From Russula earlei (Eukaryota; Basidiomycota; Agaricomycetes; Russulales; Russulaceae), in NCBI GenBank assembly GCA_025769875.1, contig JAGFNK010000065.1, positions 96,731 through 160,730 of the forward strand: DNA of 64,000 nucleotides, read 5' to 3'. Under the pieces are notes generated by a model that was given only the letters and a program-made list of their open reading frames with translations, was not told the DNA's origin and did not search any database. Made by a program: the position numbers and the translations under genes. Each line of letters begins with the position of its first letter. Within the stretch, counting starts at the first letter, position 1. Of this stretch, positions 1 through 11,424 are shown in pieces.

Positions 1-344
1 GAGAGTGCTGACTCTAAATTTGGTTTGCTTGCAGCTGGTGCCCCTTACCAAGTATGATTCCTCACGCGGTTCGTGCAACTACAGTAATGACGTCAGAGCA
101 GTATATCGGGGGTGCTGAGCGCACGACACCACTGGAGGACGGCGCAAAGGCAGTGCTTGACGCGCTGGCATTGATCAAGGATCGTATTACGACCGCTCTG
201 GGAAGAGATATCCCTTTCAACGAAGTCCTGAGCGCTGCATATATGGAGAAACAGAAGATGACGGTAAATGACTTCGTCTCTCCTCATTTCAGCATGGCTA
301 ATGGGGTACCGTACCTAAACATTGCAGTTCCACAGCGATTCTGA
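1..344 (+). CDS. 3' end of an unrecognised gene
   Basis: The gene runs in from the left edge. Positions 1-51 read in frame (start ESADSKFGLLAAG). A GT at 52 and an AG at 97-98 would make a 47 bp intron, after which the frame runs from QYIGGAERTTPLEDG to a stop at 342-344. A continuous reading without the intron is also open from 54. The visible tail is a soluble mixed alpha/beta sequence ending NIAVPQRF, with no signal or membrane segment. I do not recognise the family. The intron is inferred from its size and from the join of two open frames. Confidence 0.45.
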
Positions 345-806
345 GCGTGGTCTGGGCCCCGTTGTCGCTTCGCTTTCCCTAGGTTCCGCCGCTGAGATGC
401 ATTTTCGCCTTCACTCGAAGTACACCTTTACGGAAGGTCACAGGAAGGTTGCGATGAGCCTTCTATTGAGACATGTCGGTATTATGACTATTTAGCTTGA
501 GCCTTTTCTTCACCGGTAATATTTTCAGGGCGACGTTCTAGTCATGGAAGGAGCCGGTGTACAAGAGTACTATGAGTAAGTCCTCCCGAGCTCGACTCCA
601 AGGTACTTAACAATTGCGATAGACATGCGGTCGTACCCAAGAATTTCCGCATAGTTGCGACAGCTCGGTTCATTTCACCCGAAAATTATACGTGAAAAGA
701 CGAACATGAACCGCAAGAATCATAATTGCGTTTATGAACTATATTATTTATCTTAGCTATGCTATATCCTGCTATACCAAGCATTAGCTAATACGTTGGG
801 GAATAG
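345..806. other. Intergenic region between convergent genes
   Basis: This lies between the unknown + gene and the stop of the - strand PH-domain gene at 807. It probably holds both 3' untranslated regions. I see no ORF with protein-like composition and no RNA gene. The last part (about 715-790) is AT-rich. Confidence 0.5.
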
Positions 807-3800
807 TCACGATCTCTGTCTCTGACCAGGAGGAGGAAGCGGTAAGGCTCTACCGCCGCGTGGTGGTGGTCGAGTCTGCTCTTGCGAAGTTTTGAGTGGT
901 TGAGATTGCAGACGTTGAGAATGTGGCTGGGTGACCCCCTTCGAATATTGCAAAATCTTGAGCTCAATTCATCTGCTCGGTCGAAATGTGTTTCACTCAC
1001 CAACACAGTCTGTTTCTGCTTCGAGTAAAATGCAAAAAGATCCGCAATCTGTTGCTCCAATAACTGTCGCTCCCTCTGAAGGCGACCGACTTCTTGGGTA
1101 GATATCAACACTTCTCGCGTGAGCTCCTTCTTGAATTCTTCGACATGAACTGCGCTGACCGTAAGCCAGTGAGACTGGTAGTGTCAATGGGGCTTTACTT
1201 TGAACGTTGATCGCAGTGGCTTCTTTCATGGCCTCTACGAATCTGAGCCGCTCGCCACGTATATCATCTGAAAGTTCTACATGGCGCGAATAATCGGATT
1301 GAGTTTCCATCGCATAGATAGGGAACATGCAACACAGTTTTACCGTTTGCAAGAGAGCGCAACATCCTCTCTTGATCTTGTCGCTGACGTTCGATGACCC
1401 CCAACACCGACTCCGTGGCTGGCATGCTTTGTTAGACTCCGCATCGCGGTGAAAGGCGACATATGGTTTACTGTATGCGTTTCTCATCTCGGCATTCTTT
1501 CGCATGTCTTCGTTCAGAGCGGCAATCACACCGTTCATGGTGCTAAGCAAGTGCCCCGAGTCACGGTCCCGTCGCTTGCTGTCTTCGGCCAACCTCCGTA
1601 CGCCTTGCAGCACCGTGAATGGCGCTGCCTGACCGGCATCCGCGTCCTTTTCCGTCGTTACTGGGTCTCCTTGAACTTGAAGCTCGTCGGCGCTTCCCAG
1701 CGCTTTGCACAACCTTTGCAGGTCGTCCGCGATCCCCATTATCTGTGCCGTACCACCATTCACGAACGTTTCGAGCCACTTCAACGCGGCGTCCGTTGAG
1801 TCGAATCTCTCAACCACTAGCGCTATCTGCGCGAGAGAGGCCACGCACCGTGTTGAGCTCGTTCAGATAACGCACGCTTTCCGCTTGCTGCTCCATAAGA
1901 TGGGCCCGGGCATCCTCGTCCTGGCGCAAGGTCTCGTTGCCATCTTGCATCTCTGTGTCGCCCTGCATTATTTCCTTTGAGGCTGCACATGGTCAACTCG
2001 TGAGGCGGAGCGGCCTGGTTTATGTCCGATCTGGCGATCGACGACGCCGGGTCTGGTTTGAGGGTGGATAATTCCACTAACATGTCAAGCTTCTGCCGAA
2101 TGTCCCTCAGGTCGAGGGATTCTGGCGCAGAGCCATGACGGTCTTGTAAAGACCCAGGAGGTTGTTCCCCGGCCATGAGGCGTGGCTTGTCCCTACCGTC
2201 AGCCGTCCTATCCAGTGCGCCGCCCTCCAACATGGTCCGTATCTCTTCCAAGGCCTGAAAGATCTGCGCTTGGTTGCTCTGTAGTTGCTCATCGGTGGTC
2301 ATCGCCGCAGAGCCGTGCGTGCCGCGTTGTTGCCCTTCCAAGTGGGCCAGCACGGTCCGCACGTCATCCAGGGCAGTCTGTATTCCCGAAAGGTGTCGCG
2401 AGTCCTGCTCACGTCCCGAATTCGCAGCGCGCGCGTTTGCCGTGACATCCCGCACGTCGTTTTGGATGGCCTCGAGCTGCTCGCTGAGCTCCGCCGTCTT
2501 GATGAGCTGTCGCTCCGCGTGGACGTCCATGATATCGAGCAGCGCGCCGACCGTTCCGTCCGCATGAGAGCCGACGTGCGATGCGGCTGCGGACAGAGAG
2601 ACTGACCTTTCCGATGCGCGGCGTTGTAGCAGGAGTGTAGGGTCACGAGCGCGCATCTCTTCGCGGAGACGGAAGGCAGACTTGGGCCTAGCTGGCCGTG
2701 TCGAACGACCTGAGGCCGCAGACACGGGCGAGGTAAGGGTGAGGCGGTCGTCTGAACCGCCGAGAGACGAAGAAACCCAAGACGACAGTGAGCTGGTTAT
2801 TTCCCCGGTGGTAGAGGTAGGTAGTGGGACGTCGGTCATAATGCCGGGATGAGCCAGCTCTGGAACCGCCCCTGAGTCATCAACAGTGCCGGCTTGTCGC
2901 TCGCCGGTGGCAGGTTTCGAGATGGCGCGCGGCGGGGACGGACGGGAGGGCGCGGAGACGCCCGAAGTCGGATGATCCTGCATTTCGGCGAGACGCTTGC
3001 GCACGACGGAACGGCGACCGAGGTTGACGATGGAAGGGCTGTGCGAATGGCTGTGGCTGCCGGTGTGCGAGGACCGTGTCGAAGATCCTGACAAGGACTT
3101 GAAGTTGCTCGACGGCGCATGCTCCAGATACGTTTCCCGTGCATGAACGAGGCTTCTCCGATTGGAGGCGATCCCCGCCGAGGGCAGTTCCTCCGTTGGC
3201 ACGCGATTTCTCGTGGGCGAGCAAGGGGCAGCTGTGCTGGTAGAGCGCGTAGACGAGGCATCGTTGGGGAGGTGGCGCGGCTCCGAGTCGCGACCCCGGG
3301 AAACTGGCGAGTCTGTTTCTGGTGGTGAAATTGGCTTGCTTGCTTGATTGGGCGCGGGGGAGCCGGGAAGAGCTTCAGTGTCGATCCGAAGATAGGCCAT
3401 TTTCGTACGCTCCGGCAGTTTCTTGTCTTGGTTCTGCAAGATGGCATCCCTTGAGCCCCAGCATGAGCCTGTAGACAACGGTGTACACTGAATCTTACCA
3501 GATGGCGCTGACCCACGCTGCCCGGTCCTTCACAGTCGGTACGGCGAAGCGACGATTCTCCTTCCCGTCGAAAACAAGCTCAAAAACTTTAGGATCCGAA
3601 GAGTTTTCCATCGCGGGTAACAGCGCCTTTTGTTCCACGCTGATCTCCCCCGGCGTGAGAGACTTTACATCCGCGCATGCGTGCAGCGAGACAACATCAG
3701 TCCATGGAATACCTTGCGTCGTAGCCTGATGTCAGAAGTATATGTGACCTGTGGAGTACCGCTTCGCAAGGTATCCATACGGGTAAGATTGGAGACGAGG

Positions 3801-4593
3801 CAGATGTAGGCGCGCTGAGATGGAGTAGGAGACCCGTGTGTAGGGAATACGTCGGAGAAGTGCAAATTCTTGATCCCGGACCACCAATGTTCGGAGCGAA
3901 TGGATCGAGCTCGGGCTCGTGATCGTGTCCGGCTCCGGGAGAAGTGTTGGGTTCGTCAGGAAGAGGTGGCCCAAACTCTTTTGGAACGATATATGATTCC
4001 ACTTTCTCCTTCCCAAGCCGCTTGCCTTTCTTGAATACTGACAACAGATTCCGGAAGGACTGCCGCAAAGGAGAAGTTTTCTTCTCAGTGCGGGTGGAAG
4101 GTGTGAATAAACCAGACTCTGTCCGATTGGTACAGATGGGTGGTGTATCCCGCATCCCGTGTGATGGCCAAGCTTTCGGAGAGTTATCAGCGCTCATGGA
4201 CTCGAATCGCTTGATAAGCTCCTTAGTCGAACGACGACGCCGCACATCATGAGGACATGGGCCTTCCCTCGTTACTGGGACGGAGAAGTATTCCTCGTAG
4301 GGTTGTGGGCCACAGTCCTGGGGAGAACAAAACTCTGGCGGAGTCGGAAAGGCGCTTTGGACACCGTCTCGGTAACGAGACTCATACGTCGACGAGGAAT
4401 GCGCCCGGATCAAGTCTGCATTTCTGTCAGGCATCGACCTCGGTCCCCGGAAGACGGGCTTGGTATGCTGCATGGCAGTTGGTCCTCCTACTGGAGTGGG
4501 AAGGACCTCTGATTCTGATGAAGCTGAGCCGGCCCCGCGAGTCATATGAGAATATAATGAATAGATCTCAGAGACGTTGTCCGTGGTAGACAT
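807..4593 (-). CDS. PH-domain protein with Ser/Pro-rich linker and C-terminal coiled coil
   Basis: Basidiomycete-type multidomain protein, probably a membrane- or cortex-associated scaffold (role inferred). The start is ATG at 4593 (MSTTDNVSEIYSLY). An N-terminal basic stretch (RRRSTKELIKRF, SPLRQSFRNLLSVFKKGK) leads to a PH domain at about 3830-3500, seen as HTGLLLHLS, WIPCEAVLH, KVFELVFDGKENRRFAV and the helix AAWVSAIWDAIL. The join TG|G across a 49 bp intron (3450-3498) rebuilds W-D. A Ser/Arg-rich linker (about 3430-2600) follows. The coiled coils read ELSEQLEAIQNDV, HLMEQQAESVRYLNEL, RLRFVEAMKEATAINV and VGRLQRERQLLEQQI. The tail is Pro-rich (RPPPRGGRALPLPPP) with its stop at 807-809. 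Further introns rebuild cleanly near 1340, 1175 and 970. Two joins stay unresolved: a +1 frame offset inside the PH domain near 3735, and the passage around 1975-2080 before EIMQGDTEMQ. Confidence 0.8.
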
Positions 4594-5480
4594 GATATGT
4601 CCAACGCTATGACGGAGGCCGGTGCAAGACATGTATACAAGCTTCCAAGCTAGTCCGTCAGCCGAGATTCGAAACGGGTGCGTCGAAAATGCAACTGACA
4701 GATTCTGTAGACACTACGTGGCGGCTGGGTCGGACATGCCAAGCGCGGAGCTACGTAGACTATATAATTCTTGGCAGAGGCTTCATAGACTGAATAATGC
4801 GCCAGTAGCAAATGAACTACCTGCGTCACAGTGACTATGTGGCGCCAAGTAGCACCAAAGGGTTTTCCTGATGTCAAACAATGTGATTGCAGACAGCAGC
4901 AATCTGGGTGCATTGGGGATTACTTTGTGACTCGGAGAGCTTCAGAGCTACCCCGAGATCGACCAACTGTGGACCTCATCCTGCCAGTGATTTGTCCTTG
5001 AGATGACAGAGAATCGCGCAAACTGACATGTCGAAGGCGCAGACATCCATGTCGGCTAGCAGTAACCTGAACGCATGATAGTCGCCGAGATCTGCCAGGG
5101 ATAGGGAGAAACCCATGTGGGTCGACTGACGCTGAATTCGAACCACGTCCCGGATCAAAACCGCGGCGGCCGGCTAACCACCCCTCCCTCACGTCGCGAG
5201 CTGCTTTGGCGGTTGCAACTTGAATACACGTATCATCGTTGGACTTCGATAGGAATTCTATGGTGAAATGTTTGATGATTCCCAGGCCAGCAGCTACTGA
5301 TCATTCGCCCTAGGCGGGATTGCAAGCACTTGCATCCTCCTTCATTTCCCGTGCGTCTGAACTGGCAACCCAACGAGGAAGGGAGTTAGGTGGTGCGTTG
5401 AACGGATTTTATGTGTAATTATGTGTTGCAATCTTTCTCTTCATGTTTACACTCCTGACGTTTGATACGGAAGATATGCC
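4594..5480. other. Intergenic region between divergent genes
   Basis: It separates the divergent PH-domain (-) and alpha-galactosidase (+) genes and should hold both promoters. Short open frames exist but none shows protein-like composition or fits an exon of either neighbour. No repeat or RNA gene is evident. Confidence 0.45.
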
Positions 5481-5671
5481 AAGGCTATGAGTCTCTCTGA
5501 ACCTAACCTTCTATCTCCTCATAGTCTGCCCTTATGGTCTACTCTATCTCGCTGGCTTTGCGTTTACTCGGCAATTTTTCCCATCTCGAGCTGCGAACAC
5601 CTACCATGTGCCACGTACGCAAACATTGTTGTACCACCCGGTCAATTGACTCAAAATACTCCTTACCTTAG

Positions 5672-7579
5672 CATCGACTCACCCCTCGAAGGCCGTCGGA
5701 CGGCTCCCTGCCTTGGGGTGAGTTCATATGGCCTTTCCGAGGCCTTCTCTTTCATTGATGACGCTTCTTTAGTTGGAATACGTGGAATGCGTATCGCTGT
5801 GGTAACCAATGTCCATTAAAATCATCATCCTTCTTTCCTGCCGCTGAGCACACGTGCAGAGATTTCCGAAGAAAGGGTACTTACTGCAGCCAAGACATTT
5901 GTCTCCCTAGGCTTGAAGGAGGCTGGTTACGAATACGTGAACATTGATGTATGTCTCTGCAATCGAACTGCTATCTGCTCCTCCGACTTCACCACGCCTC
6001 AGGACTGTTGGTCTCTGCTGGAGCGTGACCCCGTCACAAACGAGCAGGTTCCTGACCCGGCAAAGTTTCCTCGTGGAATCAAAGCCGTGGCCAACGACAT
6101 TCACTCTATGGGTTTAAAAATAGGCATTTACAGGCAAATCCTTTCCGCTGTTGGCATTTTCTGGTATTCTTACCGTGAATATAGCGACGCCGGCACAGAG
6201 ACCTGTGCAGGATATCCAGGCTCATTGGGCTACGAAGCAGTTGACGCAGCTACATGGCAGTCTTGGGATATTGACTGTGAGCTCCGCTGTCTCTGTCCTC
6301 CACGACTTTTTTTCCCCTCATCTGACTCCGCACCGAACAGATCTGAAATATGGTAAATTGTTTACACCGCTGATAATTCGACACATCGACGGTCATTCTC
6401 ATAGACAATTGTAACGTTCCTACAAACTGGAGTGATGCTAGCGTACGCTTCCGCGCTTCGTTTCTGGTCTTCGACTGATGTATCACCGCGCTCTAGATTC
6501 CTCCAGGTGGCGATTGGTAGTAAGCCCAGTTTTGCGTTGAATACCCAGCAGGCGCTGAAAGGTCCTCCATAGCAATTCAAACTCGGCCATTCGATTCCGT
6601 GAGATGGGGTACGCCATCTAGCCCCAAAGTCCCGCTTCCCCGTCTCGCGTCTCGGCTGACATCCAATGCCCGATGCAGAACTGCGATCGCCAACAACGAC
6701 CCACCAATGCAGTATAGCCTCTGCATCTGGGGAGAAGCACATGTGTGGACCTGGGGCGCGCGTGTCGTACGTTTGATTCCCACTCGGCCCGTGTTTCGTA
6801 TTCTCATGCTTCAAAAACACACTTGCACCACACAGGGTCATTCCTGGCGCATGGCAGGGGATTCGAGGTGCGTAGCATTGTCCCCCGACATTGCCCCCAC
6901 TCCCCCAGCTTACGATGAACCCCGTCTCGACGTCACGTCAGCCCGACCTGGGAGTACATAAAATCGATCATCAAGCACAACGTGAACCACCTGTCGTCGG
7001 TCGACTTTTTTGCGCACAACGATATGGACATGATGGAGATCGGCAACGGCAACGGCAATTTGACGATGGAAGAGGAGCGGACACACTTTGCGGTTTGGGC
7101 GTTCATGAAGAGTCCCATCTTGCTCGGTACCGAGGTGTGTGGTCCCTCCCTTTCGCCTATCGTCGCACCTCGCTGTATACTAGCGTCGATCCCACTTGCA
7201 GCTTGCAAAACTCACTCCTGAAGAGGTCAAGATCGTCACAAATGCGGAACTCATTGCCTTCCACCAGGACACCACCGTGGGCAAGCCCGCCATGCCGTAT
7301 ATTCATTCCACGGATGCAGCTCCGGCCATGGATCCACCACAGTTTTATTCTGGCGAGTCCAGCAGGGGTATACATGTGTTTGTTGTGAACACCAACGACA
7401 CATCCTTGACGTTTACTATCAACTTCACTGATGTACCGGGACTGAGCTCAGTGAGCGCTCGTGTGCACGACATGTGGACGTCAACGGATCTGGGCGAATT
7501 CCCGAACAACTATAACGTGACATTAGCGGCCCATGATACAGCAGCTTTACTTGTTACACCACTATGGGCGGATGAATGA
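5672..7579 (+). CDS. Alpha-galactosidase, glycoside hydrolase family 27
   Basis: GH27 enzyme, expected to be secreted and to release alpha-linked galactose from oligosaccharides and galactomannan by a retaining mechanism. Splicing rebuilds the family hallmarks in order: [74 protein letters not shown], then WDIDYLKYDNCN with the nucleophile Asp. After these come [50 protein letters not shown], the acid/base region [17 protein letters not shown], and a C-terminal beta domain ending LVTPLWADE (stop 7577-7579). Supported exons: 5672?-5717, 5773-5801, 5860-5948, 6003-6133, 6185-6276, 6341-6352, 6405-~6436, ~6670-6766, 6836-6867, 6942-7134, 7202-7579. The intron at 6134-6184 is GC-AG and one exon is only 12 bp. 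The first exon with start and signal peptide (upstream of 5672) and the joins at 6436-6670 are not resolved. Confidence 0.88.
6341..6352 (+). other. 12-bp micro-exon at the GH27 nucleophile motif
   Basis: The exon atctgaaatatg is bounded by an AG at 6339-6340 and a GT at 6353. It completes Tyr (T|AT), codes Leu-Lys-Tyr, and gives the first base of the nucleophile Asp (G|AC), whose codon finishes at 6405. Without it the KYDNCN motif cannot be formed. Confidence 0.8.
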
Positions 7580-7857
7580 CTTGAATTGCTTCACTCCACA
7601 AGAACAGTTGAAGTACGTCACAAAACCGGTAATCATGGGCTGACATTCGGAATTTCGTTGTGTTCCAGACATCGCCTAGGTCTTGGATTATAGTTATCGT
7701 ACAGGTAGAGAATACGAGACTCATGTAACTACTTTCGCCCTTTTGTCAGTCGCGACAATAAAGAGTGCTATGATGTTTTTTACGTCAATTTCGCGCCCAG
7801 TCCCTGAACGAGTTGAATCTATAAGTAAGGGTCAGTCAACGCACAATGGATCGCAGG

Positions 7858-8633
7858 CTATCGGTTGCCCGTTCTAACCTCTTGTTTGGTGATTGTTCGC
7901 AGTTCACCTGTGACAGCAACCGTCCCCTGTGTCCGCGACGCGACCTCCTGTACGCCACTAGAAATCTCCCCGCTGGTGGCGAGCCAATAACGAACCTCGT
8001 CGGGAATAACCTCGATGGCTGCAACACGAGGGTCGTTCTCGTCGCCTTTATGGATACCATCACCTAGATCGCCAAAGTATGGTCCGATACTTGACGGTGG
8101 AACAACGCAAGTTTAGTTGCGTCGACGGCGAGGGTCGCCAGAGTACATACCACGAACTCCAATACTTTTTGATGACGGACCTGTCGTCGATGACCCTGGC
8201 GATTCCCGAAAAGCTTGCCCAATTGGTGGTGGACGTATCGAAGAAGCTGACGTTGGCATGGCTGTCGTTCTGAAGCTCCTTGAATTTGGGCGAGGCAGTT
8301 GTTGGCGATGAAGACGAGGTTGACTTGGTTGGTTGAGAACGCTGGAATTATGTGCGCCGTCTCAGGGAAAGGCACGGGAGAGCACGTATGCAAGAAATGG
8401 CTCACGGCCAGCTGGCGTCATTGCTCTCGAATGGAGATGGCCATCCTGCGCGCGCGTGGTTAGCATACCCGTCTGGGCACCCTGTACGACCTTGTGCAGA
8501 TCTGCTGGCGAGTGAGACGGGTAGACGTCGCTACAGGTAGGGGATACGTGCCCTCGATCTTTTGCGACGGCGTCACGTTGTCATTCTGCGCTTTGGCAAG
8601 ATAGGGGTCGAGCTGAACGCCGGTGGCAGACAT
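7858..8633 (-). CDS. Bli-3-like / PNPOx-type FMN-binding split-barrel protein
   Basis: Pyridoxamine 5'-phosphate oxidase-like flavoprotein of the fungal blue-light-induced (Bli-3) and general-stress family; the substrate is unknown. ATG at 8633 opens MSATGVQLDPYLAK. Family motifs follow: QKIE|DLHKVVQGAQTGMLTTRA and DGHLHSRAMTPA, then TNQVNLVFIANN, KFKELQNDSHANVSFFD, TTNWASFSGIARVIDDRSVIKKYW, FGDLGDGIHKGDENDPRV, AIEVIPDEVRYW and TGELRTITKQE, with a stop at 7858-7860. The introns are about 50 bp; the first (8502-8551) is GC-AG. Between VFIANN and KFKELQND (about 8290-8300) the frame moves by one base within roughly 10 bp, too little for an intron. Either the copy is broken or the consensus has an indel there. 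Confidence 0.83.
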
Positions 8634-9240
8634 GTGGAATCGTTGTTGGGGCGGTGAGCAGTTGAGAGCAGGTTTTTAAACCCACCGATAACCCCTGACC
8701 TGCACCGATGACGTTATTAGCAAGTCACCACCTGGTAGAAAGATCACGATGCCATCAGCTGCCGGTGCTTACCACCGCCCAACCCCACGCCGTCGCATAC
8801 AGTACAAATACGGTGGATCCCGTCTCTTCTTGTCCCTGTCCCTACCTTGTGTTCTAACTGACAGCTCTAATGGAGGATATTTGATATCCATCTACACGAG
8901 CACCCGTTACACGTCAAACAACCGGCTATCTGGTCCAATTTGGCAAGGTGCAAAATTATCCGCTGATGTAAGGACTCCAGGTTCCAGACAATAATTGATA
9001 TTGACATTTCCACGTATTTTTGGTTCGCATCACCCTACCAGGGAACGAACTCGACTACGAAAAGTGGAAGCATTGAAACGGACATGTGATGCGCGGGCAT
9101 GAGCGCTGCCGTAAGGCAACCAATTCACCAGACCAGACGTGATAGAGATACCCATAGTCGGACGCGTGGACTCGGTTAAGGCCCCATTCCGAATTTTCGC
9201 CCTCATCCTTCCTTCCTCTCCCCCAACCCCCCTCTTCGCC
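8634..9240. other. Divergent intergenic region
   Basis: This holds the 5' regions of the Bli-3-like gene (-) and the GT61 gene (+). A CT-rich stretch at 9200-9240 lies just before the GT61 start, as is common in fungal promoters. A longer in-frame start at 9139 exists but lacks the membrane-anchor context. No other gene is seen. Confidence 0.4.
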
Positions 9241-11273
9241 ATGCGGCCAACGCTTCGTACGCGTCTTCGCGCCATCTCAGCCCGCGATGCCATCCTCATA
9301 CTTCTTGGCGCTGCCTCGATGCATTTGTACACCTCATTTGCCCCTTTCCCCCAAGAATCCGATTCTGCAGTCCTCAACGCCCACCTTCCCCCTCAAGCCC
9401 CTCTGCCCCAAGTCAACCAAGCTGTGCCTGCCGTGCTACCTGTACCACCTGTACCGGCCGCGCCACCTGTGCCACCTGTGCCAAATGTGCCACCCGTGCC
9501 AAATGTGCCAAACGTGCCAGACTCACGGCGTCCTTTTCCCTTTCGAAAACGTCCACCTGCCTTGCCCTCACCGTCTCCCGCACCCAACCTTGCGCACGAC
9601 ATACCTCAAACCGAACTCGTCAGCCATGCGCCGGGCTGGACAATCTTTCGCAACCTTTACATGGCTGAGGGTACCTTATTCATCGTCACCTCCAACCCAG
9701 AGTCGTTTCCAGATATCAAACTTATGACTTCGACCGGTCTGCCTGCCCTCAACACACCGGAGAGCATCGCCGAGCGGATGCCTACTTCTCGTGACATGTC
9801 CATCATCAGCCCAGAGGAGGCTCGTCAAGCGTTGGGGAGCGGAACCATCTACGGGCGAGCACAACCGAATCTTCCCCGTTGAGGGTTCAACTGTACGTCC
9901 ACCTAGTCGTCCCTCGGATCGCCGCTCAAGTCAAATCTGTTTCAGCTCCTTTTCAACGACCCCGGGCAATGTGAGCTCTGCGTTTCCTTTCCCTTGACGT
10001 TTCGATCTCACACTCGTGTTAAAATAGTCCTCGACCATTACTACCACTTTTGTGCGGAGCTTCTCTTTGGCGCTTGGGCATTTTGGTTTGGCACCTTTCG
10101 GGGCACTTCTTCCACCGCTCCCATACCATCCTTAACGCGTGCCCTTTTTCCCCACGCCTCGGCCGAGGAATGGCGAGACGGGCCCGGGATGAACTTTTTC
10201 TTCCTTCGTTCGGCTTGGCCATCGTTGACTGTTGAGACCCGACCGGATTGGTTAGACCGCGTGTCTACCACTGCGCTTCGCCCTGGTGAGAGTCAGGGAC
10301 GCGCGTGGTGGTTCGACACCGTTCTCCTCGCTGATCGCAGCGCCGCATTTCGGGGGAAAGAGTGTGGCGAGCTCACCCAACGCACCGCTGCCGAGGCCAT
10401 GAAGGGAGTCGTACAGCGCGCCGGGCGCACCGGGTTCTTAGAGATCGGTTGGTGGGAACCAGTGCGTCGGAACGTGCTACGATTTGTTGGCGTGGACACG
10501 CGCACGTTGGACATTGGCACGCGCGCTTTTAAGCGTGCATCGCACGGGTCGTCGGGAACGGGCGGTGTGGAGAAAGTCGTGGTCACGTACGTCTCGCGTC
10601 AAGCCGTTAAGAGACATTTGCTCCCCGACGACCATGAAGGCCTCGTGCACGCTCTCACCGAACTATGTGAGAGACGAGGTTGGGAGCTCAACGTGGTCGC
10701 CATGGAGCGCCTCTCGAAGGAGGAACAACTCGCCTACGCGGCGCGGACGACGGTGAGTAGAGTCGGGTCTCGTTTGTGGATTGATCGATTCGTTTACCGA
10801 ACTTTGTTTCGTTAGTTTCTCGTGGGTGTCCATGGGAACGGACTGACTCACTTGATCATGATGCCCATCACGCCGATATCGACCGTGATTGAGCTCTTCT
10901 ACCCTGAGGGCTACGCGCATGATTATGAATGGACGACGCGAGCTTTGGGGATGAAACACCTCGCGGTGAGGAACGACAGGTACTGCTTCCATCCAACATG
11001 CGTGATCGTCGCGCTGATCAGATTAGCTCAACGACTCACCCCGAGGTGACGTGGCCGAATTACCCCGAGGGTTTCCAAGGATCACAAATCCCCGTTCACG
11101 GTCCTTACGTTGCCAAACTCATTCGAGGACCGCGCAGATGGTTTCCTGCCGTAATCACCAGAAATGTCGATAGATATGTCTCATTATCTCACGCGTGCAC
11201 ATCTTCTCGCTCTTCCTGTAAACTTCTCTCTTGGGTTCTCGCTGTTTCATTGCTTCTCGCTTCCTTTCCCTGA
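9241..11273 (+). CDS. GT61-family (DUF563) glycosyltransferase, type II membrane protein
   Basis: Predicted Golgi/ER glycosyltransferase that transfers a sugar to glycans or proteins; the exact donor is unknown. From ATG 9241 a basic N-terminus precedes a signal anchor (AILILLGAASMHLYTSF). A Pro/Val-rich stem follows (PPVPNVPPVPNVPNVP), then HAPGWTIFRNLYMAEGTLFIV. Splicing then gives FPVEGST|LLFNDPGQ|FLDHYYHFCAELLFGAWAFW, LLADRSAAFRG, VVVTYVSRQAVKRHLLPDDHEGL, and the GT61 signature FLVGVHGNGLTHLIMM. The end reads FYPEGYAHDYEWTTRALGM and NYPEGFQGSQIPVHGP. Exons: 9241-9892, 9946-9970 (25 bp), 10028-10752, 10816-10979, 11027-11273; the last stop is tentative. Within exon 1, ISPEEA is in one frame and KRWGAEPSTGEHNRIFPVEGST in the +1 frame, with the switch near 9826 and no suitable intron. 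The gene may be broken or the consensus wrong. Confidence 0.85.
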
Positions 11274-11424
11274 TCCATACCCGGGAATGGAAATAAACTC
11301 TCCGTGGCCAGATATTATCTGATTCTCAGGCAGGTACGACAACAAAACGCCGCCAGGCATCAAGAGTTACAAAGGCTTTTTTTTTTATCAGCCGCGCTAG
11401 CGAGCGAGCAACGCCCATTTAGCC

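Noticed and set aside
5702..5819. A frameshift in the first alpha-galactosidase exon
   Set aside because: Recounting the G run 5715-5718 shows that exon end 5717 with acceptor 5772 gives L-P-A-L-G-W-N in frame, so no indel is needed.
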